Source of the DNA: Fallopia convolvulus
Lineage: Eukaryota; Streptophyta; Magnoliopsida; Caryophyllales; Polygonaceae
DNA length: 64,000 nucleotides
Assembly (NCBI GenBank): GCA_964016875.1
Contig: OZ024727.1
Coordinates: 4,426,893-4,490,892, forward strand
Reading direction: 5' to 3'
Below are positions 56,719 through 64,000 of the stretch, piece after piece. Position 1 is the stretch's first letter; every line of letters starts with the position of its first letter. A model generated the notes under the pieces. It did not search any database, was not told the DNA's origin, and was given only the letters and a program-made list of their open reading frames with translations. Made by a program: the position numbers and the translations under genes.

Positions 56719-57567
56719 TTACTCCTTTGTTCCCTGAGGGCAGCTTTTGACAAAGTGCCCTTTCTTAAAGCACCTGTAGCAAGTGGCGTCGGCAAAATCT
56801 TCGTCTCTGTCCTGGTACTTGTTGTCGGACTCATAGTTCCTTCTTTCTCTACTCGAGTTCCCTTTGAACTTCTCTTTCCTATAGAAGGTTCTAAGTGCGA
56901 TTGTGACAAGCACCGGTTCCTCGTCTTCGTCCTCATCAGATTCTTCATGCTGCTCCTGGATGGATTTGAGGGCCTTCTCCAATTTGAGTGCTATGCCTTT
57001 CGTCTCCATCTCTGGTTGCTTATCTTCTTGCTTTCTCTTCTCATGACCAATGAGCTTACTAAACACTTGGTGAAGCATCAGGTTCCTATTCTCGGGATTC
57101 TCCTTGAACATGGTTCATTTATTTGCCCACTCGGTTGTTAGCTCGTTGAATAGTTGTTGCACCTTCATCTTGTCCGAGATCTCTTGCTTGGTGATTCCAA
57201 GGGTTGCTAGCTTTGAGCAGAGGGACTCAAAACGTGATTGATAGCTATCAATCGATTCACCCATGGTCATTTTAAAGTTGAAGAACTCCCTTCTGGCGTT
57301 CATCTGGTGATCTTCCCTCAGATCGGAACTTCCAACGTGCATCTGTTGAATGGCTTCCCACATTTCCTTGGCTATTTCCAAGGTAGCAACTCGATCATTG
57401 TCTTGCTCGCACATGGCGTTGTTGAGGTACATTGTGGCCTTATAGTTGGCCTCCATGCACTGCCATTTGGTGGGACCCCATTTGGATAGGTCGTTGCAAA
57501 TATTTGCGTTGACCTCGAAGTTCCCATGCTTTATGACACACCACACTTGGTAGTCATGACTCCTCAT
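56719..57567 (-). pseudogene. copia gag (UBN2-type) with zinc knuckle
   Basis: Minus strand, one frame with an in-frame TGA at 57115-57117. First part: CNDLSKWGPTKWQCMEANYK, MCEQDNDRVATLEIAKEMWE and FNFKMTMGESIDSYQSRFES, the copia gag core. Second part: an acidic stretch (EESDEDEDEEPV) and the zinc knuckle CYRCFKKGHFVKSC. The acidic run before the knuckle is usual in the SIRE group. Gag would package element RNA. A start codon upstream of 57567 is not clear. Confidence 0.85.
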
Positions 57568-57706
57568 CCAGTCTCTTATCTTGAGTTTCCAGTTCTAGAA
57601 GCGTCCAACGATGAGTCTGGGAGGTTTGTTGTTCGCATGTCCAATCTTCATGAGTTCCTAAGACATTTTTCCTAGTACTTGCAAAGACCAACCAAGATCT
57701 AGAGCG

Positions 57707-57721
57707 CCCGCTCTGATACCA
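57707..57721 (-). other. Primer binding site of the SIRE-like copia
   Basis: Minus strand TGGTATCAGAGCGGG, two bases from the 5' LTR; its first 12 bases match the plant initiator tRNA-Met 3' end exactly. Confidence 0.85.
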
Positions 57722-57723
57722 AT

Positions 57724-58876
57724 TGCTGGATCGTAGGTTAGTCGAAATCAGTTATGGGAACGATATCGAATAGTTCCCACACGCAGCGGAATGAGTAAGT
57801 ATGCAGGTAAGAAAAACAATAGAGATAGTTCCCTGATAGAGGAACCGCACAACGATCAACTAATCGCGTGAGTAAACCTCTACCTCTGCTTGGAGGATTT
57901 TCGAATGAGTTTCCTTTTCTTTATTGCTTAGTTTCCTTCAGATTACAAGGTAGAATACAAACTTCTCTGTTCCTACTAGGACTCTCTCCCTAGGAAACAC
58001 TAATGTATTCTCTCGACCCTAACCTGGTGAAGACTCATAATCAAAGACAAAGCGAAACTCAAACCTCTTTCTCTCTCTTGTCTCTTCACTAGAGTTCCCC
58101 TGGACCTAGGAACTCTTCTCTTCTTCACCGTCGTCGAGATTAGCTCGGCGCCGGGGACTTTTCACCAACTTTACGATCTTCACCTGAGTGGCTTTTCGGC
58201 TCTGCTCTCTTTAGTGTTTGGATTTGATGATTGTGAAAAGTGAGCAGCAAGGTAACTTTTGAAGGGTTTAAATAGGTGTGATGAGAAACCCTTATCCACT
58301 AGAGGCATTTGTCATAAATGCCCTTTTTGCCTTGCTCTCCAAGTATGATTCTTAAGGTTGACATGTGACTTTGATTTGAATTTGAATTGTCAACTCTTGA
58401 ATCATTTCGGACCGTTGGATGTTCGTCTTACTTCTACTGAAGCTCTGAAAATCTGAGACGCACTTTTGTGCGGAACAGACAGGATCCCTGAAAATGCGCT
58501 GAGATGTCGCTTTCACGCATGCACCAATTCCCATTCAAGGGGAACTCTCATCTTCTCGGTTCCCTTGTCTTGGGAACTCTTCTTGACTTCGAGGGATTCC
58601 TGTTCTTCTCATCCAATTCCCATCGTGTAAGAACTTTGGTTCACTGAGTTCCTATCTCTTGGGAACTCTGTTCTCTTCTGAGGTTGGTCGCATTATTTTC
58701 GTCGTTGCATTAGTTCCCATGATGTGGGAACTCTTTACTTAGTGTTTTGCGAAGAGCGACCTATTTATGCTGAAATATTTGGCAATTGGCGTTAGTTCCC
58801 ATGGTGTTTGTCATTATCAAAATCGAGGACGTTGTTTCAATGTTAATGAACGCGAGTTCCTAACACTGACTCAACA
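57724..58876 (-). repeat. 5' LTR of the SIRE-like copia
   Basis: Direct repeat of 50839..51992. The word at 58267-58274 reads TATTTAAA on the minus strand, a possible TATA box. Confidence 0.93.
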
Positions 58877-58881
58877 ATCTA

Positions 58882-59250
58882 GTTGCTCTAGAAATTTAAA
58901 ATACTCTCTACAAGCACTGATGTCGTGACTGCGTACCTAGTGGTAGGAACAATATTGTCATGCATTCTTCCCCTTGAAGCCTTTCGAGATCTCTCACAAA
59001 CGTCGAAAATACGGTTGATCCCTGATTTTATTCAAGAGAAGACGGAGTGGTTGAAGGTAGTGGTTAGGGCCTTAGTTCGTGCTTTAAGGAAGTCATCCGC
59101 CTAATGGCTCTCAGATTCCCGACTCTTTTTCTTTTGGGAATCTGCTGGTCTTGACCTTATTGGAGACGACGACCTTTCTTTGTTTCTATTGAAGTCCTCT
59201 TCCAATCCACATATTGTCTGATCCGCTCCTGAAGTTCAGATATTATTGTT
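58882..59250 (-). pseudogene. Tat-type gypsy gag C-terminal fragment
   Basis: Minus strand with LQERIRQYVDWKRTSIETKK and ADSQKKKSRESES in different frames, the basic end of a Tat-lineage gag. It continues the element whose protease lies at 50150..50833, on the other side of the copia insertion. Confidence 0.5.
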
Positions 59251-59252
59251 GG

Positions 59253-60262
59253 TGTGAGCAGGTAAAATAAATCGCCATAATTATTTTCTCTATCTACCGC
59301 CATAAAGGTATTTTTATTTATTATGCTTTTTATATCTTTTAGTATTTTAATATAAAATTAAATAGGGTGGTTATTCGACATAATGGAAGATTCTATCTTA
59401 ACGAAGAGATAGAACTTTCTCTTGGAGTAGGGAGCAAGATACCGCTTGCTTGGGTGACAAGGTAGCGGGCCGATCCTAGGGGGTTGATTTCGGTCCCCCT
59501 ACCCTCTCTCTTCCATTGTAAATACACGTTATCGCCGTGTATGAAGAACATCCTCATATTCGCTGAGTTCTCTAGCTTTTCTTGTCTTTACTCTGACGCT
59601 CAATCGACGATTGTTCTTTTGACTTAGGCATCGGAGGTGGATTAGGGGGTCCCCGCCCCCTTTGTCCATTGTTTTGCAGGTTCTAGGTTGAAGAAACAGT
59701 TGGAACGAAAGGTGAAGAAGGAGTAATCAATTAGAGCATTGAAGGCGAATTTTTGCGCACTAGCAATTGGCGTCGTTCGTGGGGAACGAGTACTCGATCC
59801 ACACAATTATGGTATTGGAATCGTGCGCGGTGCCGTCAGCGAACAGAGCTGCGATCGCGGAAACGAGACCCACGACTGCTAAATAGTATTCCGTGATCGC
59901 GGACCCACCTCTCGGGACCACAGAATAGGAGGCGATCGCGCGAAATCTGAGGTTCGCTTAGAGGATCGAACCCTAGCATGTATTGATTAATTTAATCCCG
60001 ATATTCGCTCGGAAGATCAGACCTTTTCAAAAATCCGCGCAAGGCGTCTTGCCCGGAAACGACTTGAACCGTGACCCGGCCCCTCTCTTAAATACGGTTG
60101 TTCATCGCACAGACCGTTAGGGATCCGAGTCAAGCGACGGAATAGACAATCGTAACACTTTGCGGTCTAAATCTACTAGATTTGATCAAGTTTAGGACTC
60201 AACGATGCGTGTCGCTGAATCCGAGAGCAACCGAAGAATTCAAGATCGTGAGCCATCGGGAC
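59253..60262 (+). mobile_element. Tat-like gypsy LTR and leader, truncated
   Basis: LTR-like sequence from about TGTGAGCAGG (59253) to ACTAGCA (59765), followed by a primer site ATTGGCGTCGTTCGTGGGGA as in Tat/Retand elements, then about 500 bases of non-coding leader with several CGATCGCGG words. It is cut at 60263 by the next LTR. Its LTR end block GACTTAGGCATCGGAGG recurs inverted at 29.1 kb. Confidence 0.6.
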
Positions 60263-61584
60263 TGGTGTCCACCTTTATAGTCGTGTTTTTAGGGTTTGTT
60301 TTTTGTGTGTTTGAGTCTCTTTCTTTAGTTTTGTGTTTTGTTTTGAGTCGTTTGTGTAGATTTTCGTATTTTCTTAAGATATGGAGTCTACATAAGCTTT
60401 GGTGGTGTTTTGTAGGTTTTTAGAAGCTATTTGGAGCACTTTTGAGGAAAAGAGCAAAAACTGAGGAGAAACACTTAAGGAAAAGCTCAAGGAACGAAGT
60501 CCATGAAGACATTAAAGATCAAGTTTGAGCTTGGAAAGAAGTAGATAAATTCATTACAAAGACATAGGAAAAAGAATCGAGTCAAACAGAGTTGTAACGA
60601 GCCCGCTACGCAAGTTTTATTCTAGGCTGTTTTTAGTGCTGAACAAGGTCGGTACGGAAGTGCACAGGTCGATACCGAGGCATCCCGTGTCGTAGCGAAG
60701 ATCAAGTCGGCGCTTTTAAAGCACTTTTATCCCTTTCCTTTTATGTTATTAGATAGATAGAAGGAATATATCTTATTAGAAGATTTATTTCCTTAGAGAT
60801 ATATAGCTTTTAGATAGAATAGTTTCTCTATAAATACTCTTGTCTAGCCTTTGTTTTTCTCATCACACACACACGACACACACGATTGAGAGGTAGAGAT
60901 AAGAGAGAGAGGAGGAGTAGAGATAGAGTAGAGATTGGAGATTTCTTGGAAGACAAGTTTTTGTTTGGATTCAAAGTTGTAAGCTTTCTCTTTAATTTAA
61001 TGCAGTTTTGCTTTTAATAATCATGCTTTGTGAGTAGTCTCTCTCTCTAAGGTTGGGGTTGAACCCAACAATGGTTGTGCATGCTTGTTTGTGATCATGT
61101 TTGATTGTTTTTATTGCATGAATCTATTCTCTTGTTCTTAATCCTTGAAACGAAAGTTAAAGGGAATTTCTCATTCATAGTTGAAGCGAAAGCGGAAACC
61201 TTGAATCAGAATAGTCAATTTAGGGTTTTGAAGCGAAAGCGGATCTATCCTAGTTGAAGTAGAAGAGATAGATAGTAAGTTTATTGATTGGACGAAAGTT
61301 AGTTGATTTACTTGCTTAGGTTGACGAAAGTTGACACTTTTATGTGATAAAAGCATGATCTTTATGTTTCATTGGCTATGGCATGCATAACTGTTGTTGT
61401 GGGGATACCTAAACCTTAGAAATCTCTTTCCTTTGATAAAAATCCTTTCTTTTCTCTCTTACTTGCGCTCTAAGTAAGAACAAAACTTGACACTGACTAT
61501 CTCCCGTGGACGAACCTGACTTCGCTATACACAGCGGGGTCTTGACTATAAATTTATTTGTTGTTGAGTAAATCCCTATCAACA
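60263..61584 (+). repeat. 5' LTR of the Athila-like element
   Basis: 1322 bp, starts TGGTGTCCACC and ends TATCAACA. Colinear with the reverse complement of 40495..41948. Confidence 0.8.
60828..60835 (+). promoter_or_regulatory. Probable TATA box in the Athila-like LTR
   Basis: CTATAAAT in TTTCTCTATAAATACTC; the solo LTR copy has CTATAAAAAG at the same place. Confidence 0.65.
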
Positions 61585-61587
61585 AAT

Positions 61588-61605
61588 TGGCGTCGTTGCT
61601 AGGGA
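61588..61605 (+). other. Primer binding site, tRNA-Asp type
   Basis: TTGGCGTCGTTGCTAGGGA, close to the Athila primer site TGGCGCCGTTGCCGGGGA. Confidence 0.8.
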
Positions 61606-61935
61606 GATTTCAATAGTGCCAAGTTTTGTTCTTTTTTCATTTTTTGGGACTTAGCCTAGTCGGTAACGACCCCCTAGGGTCGGTACCGACCCTGCTGGGT
61701 AACCCCATTTCTTTGCTTTTTCTGTTTATTTTCTAGATCACTGTCCAGTCGTTACCGACCCTATCCAGGTCGGTACCGACCTTGTCGACAGGTAGTTGCT
61801 TCTTTCTTTTCAGTTTTTATTTTACGGGATCACTGCAGGCACGATACTGACCCTATGGGCCTCGGTACCGACCCCTCTCTGAGAACCGATTTTGCCTTTT
61901 GATTTCGTTTTTGTTTTTGCTTTTGCTTTCAGTGT

Positions 61936-62148
61936 ATGCCAGCTGAAGGACGCCGAGTTGTCTCTAATCCAGTAGTAGACCCTGAACTTGAGCGATCCTT
62001 CCACCGACGATTAAAAGAACGCAAAGCAATGGCCATGACACCTGAAGAAATGGCACAACAGATGGCCGATCTCCAGAAGCAGATCGATGTCGTGCAAGCT
62101 GACATTGCCCGTCTACGAGCAGTTGGATGCTATTTCAAGAAACTCTAA
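61936..62148 (+). pseudogene. Athila-like gag N-terminal remnant
   Basis: 70 codons from ATG 61936: a basic N terminus (RRLKERKAMAM) and a leucine/isoleucine heptad (MADLQKQIDVVQADIARLRA). A true gag is several hundred residues; here the frame runs directly into protease-like sequence in another frame, so almost all of gag is deleted. Confidence 0.55.
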
Positions 62149-62859
62149 GCAATACATGCACCCAAAACTGAGGGTGCCGGAATCGGCCATAGTTCTCCCA
62201 AAGTTTGAGATACCAATCATTCTCGGAAGACCATTCTTATCCACCGCAGGAGCACGTGTAGATGTCAGGAAAGGACTTCTCACTTTGATATTGGAGAAGA
62301 GAAGGTCGAATTTCATTTCAATTCGCTCGTAAGCGAAGTGGCTAGTTGTAGTACTGAGGAGCCTACCGACCCACCATGGTTCGGTACCGACCCCTCTCTA
62401 AGTACAGAAACGAGCAAATTCAATGAAGACATGCCTATTAAGGAGCCTACCGACCCACCATGGGTCAGTAACGACCCTAATATGAAGGATTACGAAGTTG
62501 GAGGTGGATTCAAGCCCGGTACCGAGCCACTTCCTGACCCATATAGGCCGGCAACGACCCATATAGCCTCGGTAACTAGCCCTTCTCCGAACAATCAAGG
62601 TAAGTCTTCTTATTCTGGTTTGATTGATTCTGGTCATGATCCCTTTTCCCATCCTTGTTCTATGTCAAATCCTACTGTTAGTCATATGAAGGAGTCGAAA
62701 CCTCCTTGGTTTTCGGATTTTACTAACCCTGTTGTAGGATTACCAAGCATTCTTATTGATGATCGAGGGCCAAATATTTTAGAGAGACGTTATGCTGTTT
62801 TTCAGGTTAAGTATGGGGTTTCTTATGATCCCGACATAGCTGGATGGAAGCCGCCTTGA
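62087..62859 (+). pseudogene. Protease end fused to a TDPPW-repeat frame
   Basis: FEIPIILGRPFLSTAGARVD followed by VRKG is the last part of a gypsy aspartic protease. Near 62290 a one-base shift moves to a frame that goes on through EEKVEFHFNS, the normal protease end, into a 174-codon frame to TGA 62859. That frame holds two EPTDPPW repeats, each coded around GGTACCGACC-like DNA, then LPSILIDDRGPNILERRYAV and ends PDIAGWKPP. The last part is not recognised. RT should follow the protease but is absent. Confidence 0.55.
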
Positions 62860-64000
62860 TCCGCCAAGGTAAGTTCGTCGGGATGACGACGTTAAACGTA
62901 GCGCTTATGGGAGGCAACTCGCTTTTTGTTTCCGCTTTTAGTTTTTGCTTTCTTAGTTCTTTTTGCTAGCTTTCTTTTGACTTGTTTTTAGGTTAGAGTA
63001 GTGTAGTAGGGATAGAAGTTTTTCTAAAGTGACTCAGGTACAAGAAGATGAAGTGCTACAACAAAAAAGATAACAATCAAAGGCATTCAGTGGCAATTCA
63101 GCAAGCTCGGTAACGACTTCACATGGTCGGTACCGACCTCAACAGGAAAACCGAGAAAACTCAACTCCTCAGTGATCAATGGTTTCCGACAGCTTCAATT
63201 TTATCTTGTGAGTTCCCTTTTCTTTTCCTTCTTTCTTTTTATGTCTTTGTTTTAAAAAAGTGGGGACACTGTTTGGTTTAAGTATGGGGTATGGGAAAAG
63301 GAAACTCGGTTTTGTGTCAGTTTTGTGTTTGTGTTTTTAGGATTGATAACATTCCACTTAGATGTCCTATGATATGCTTTAACTTGCTTGATCATGTAAT
63401 TCCATAGCATGTTTGGATAGCTTTGCCTGAATCATGTTGAAATTTGTTTTTATGTGGATATTTAGCATGTGATGAAATTGAGCATATGATCTTAGGTAGA
63501 AGTGACTGAAATCCAACAAAAATTGCTACCTTGTGAGTTCTTTTTGGCCTTATAAGGAGAACATTCAAAATCCCTCTTCTTTTCTTGTGTGATTTGCTCT
63601 CTTTATGTATATTATCTCTTGTCATTGATATGGTTATCTATTTCTTGAGACCTATATGAGATATTACTTCATTACATGTGAAATCATATGATGGAGAACT
63701 TATTTTTCATAAGCCTTATTAATCCTTATCCACCTTATCATTATCCTCTTTTTGAAGCCAATTTGAGCCTTAAGCCTTTTATTTTTAGCTCCACAAAATT
63801 ATTCCCTAGCCGATAAAGCTTGACCATATCCGGGGATTAGGACTTAGTGTTGGTTGATGATTTTGTTGAGTGAGATTGTTTGGTTCAAGTATGGGGTAAT
63901 ATGGGTTGAGTATTTGAAAGTCTTGCAGTTTGTTATGTAAAAAGGAGTTTGGTTCTCTGAATGCATTTACAAAAGAGTTGAGGAAGAAAGAAGAAGGGAA
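62860..64000 (+). other. 3' non-coding part of the Athila-like element
   Basis: Starts with the post-pol block GTTAAACGTAGCGCTTATGG; contains GGTAACGACTTC and GGTCGGTACCGACC (63110-63150) and the phrase TTTGGTTTAAGTATGGGGTA at 63273, repeated with changes near 63878. No gene is seen. Confidence 0.5.

Larger units (their letters stand above)
50839..58876 (-). mobile_element. SIRE-like copia element, non-autonomous, both LTRs present
   Basis: 8038 bp, target duplication ATCTA (50834-50838 and 58877-58881). LTRs 1154 and 1153 bp, nearly identical, ending CTCAACA. tRNA-iMet-type primer site and polypurine tract place the coding strand as minus. It keeps gag, a coiled-coil frame and a decayed protease, but no integrase, RT or RNase H; in their place is a different reading frame (52406..54334) with a Transposase_32-like domain. 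SIRE affinity is inferred from gag. Confidence 0.9.
48945..59252 (-). mobile_element. Tat-lineage gypsy remnant, gag plus protease, split by copia
   Basis: Reading leftward: gag fragment 58882..59250, interruption by the copia element (target duplication ATCTA), protease 50150..50833, then a non-coding region with the TTTTCCCGCCGG-type words typical before the 3' LTR of Tat elements, then LTR-like DNA with a 101-bp tandem array. RT, RNase H and integrase are absent. Layout suits a non-autonomous derivative. Outer limits are uncertain. Confidence 0.6.
60263..64000 (+). mobile_element. Athila-like gypsy element, internally deleted, runs off window
   Basis: 5' LTR 60263..61584, tRNA-Asp-type primer site, short gag N terminus, protease end fused to a repeat-rich frame, and then the non-coding block GACGTTAAACGTAGCGCTTA with GGGAGGCAAC that follows pol in Athila elements. 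RT and integrase are absent. The 3' LTR would be right of the window. Two copies of its LTR family occur as solo LTRs at 29969 and 40495, in the opposite orientation. Confidence 0.75.

Noticed and set aside
1..64000. CRISPR array, rRNA or operon-like cluster
   Set aside because: No spaced direct-repeat array of that kind, no rRNA words, and gene structure is eukaryotic.

Overview
The window is eudicot-type plant nuclear DNA. It has spliced genes with GT-AG introns, AT-rich intergenic DNA, plant-specific families (LURP-one-related, EPIDERMAL PATTERNING FACTOR-like, IQD) and a dense load of plant transposable elements. Nothing in it fixes the species. Only three host genes are convincing: a LURP-one-related (DUF567) gene cut by the left edge (1-753), a minus-strand EPF-like secreted cysteine-rich peptide gene with a signal peptide and one intron (1253-1635), and a five-exon IQD calmodulin-binding protein gene (22133-23978).

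From 6.2 to 19.4 kb a decayed L1-type LINE is split by a 7.6 kb Ty3/gypsy element lying on the minus strand. The gypsy element is exact: TGATGCG...CGCATCA ends, AATGA target duplication, tRNA-iMet-type primer site, polypurine tract, gag, protease, RT, RNase H and integrase. It carries two in-frame stops and at least three frameshifts. From 19.8 to 21.7 kb lies a nested or tandem group of Helitron-like 5' ends with one Helitron-like 3' end, just upstream of the IQD promoter.

From 26.7 to 42.8 kb are LINE RNase H tails and then a four-level nest. A copia-like element (29.1-38.4 kb) is split by an Athila-like solo LTR (29969-36330). That LTR is split by a CACTA-like element carrying exon-like fragments of an ABCB transporter and a TPR protein. 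A Tekay-like solo LTR (34492-36081) lies at the distal edge of that insertion. A second solo LTR (36546-37444), related to the 10-17 kb gypsy, also lies in the copia. Next come a second CACTA end and a hAT transposase pseudogene split by another Athila-like solo LTR (40495-41948). All four solo LTRs have matching 5-bp target duplications.

From 44 to 64 kb are a MULE-like candidate, a MITE, LINE fragments, a Tat-lineage gypsy remnant (gag plus protease only) that carries a tRNA-derived SINE and is split by an 8.0 kb SIRE-like copia element with two complete LTRs, part of another Tat-like LTR, and finally an internally deleted Athila-like element that runs off the right edge.

No gene cluster or operon-like system is visible; the main biology is repeated nested insertion, LTR-LTR recombination and decay. 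The least explained signal is a recurrent GGTCG...CGACC palindromic motif in LTRs, leaders and even the coding part of several gypsy elements.
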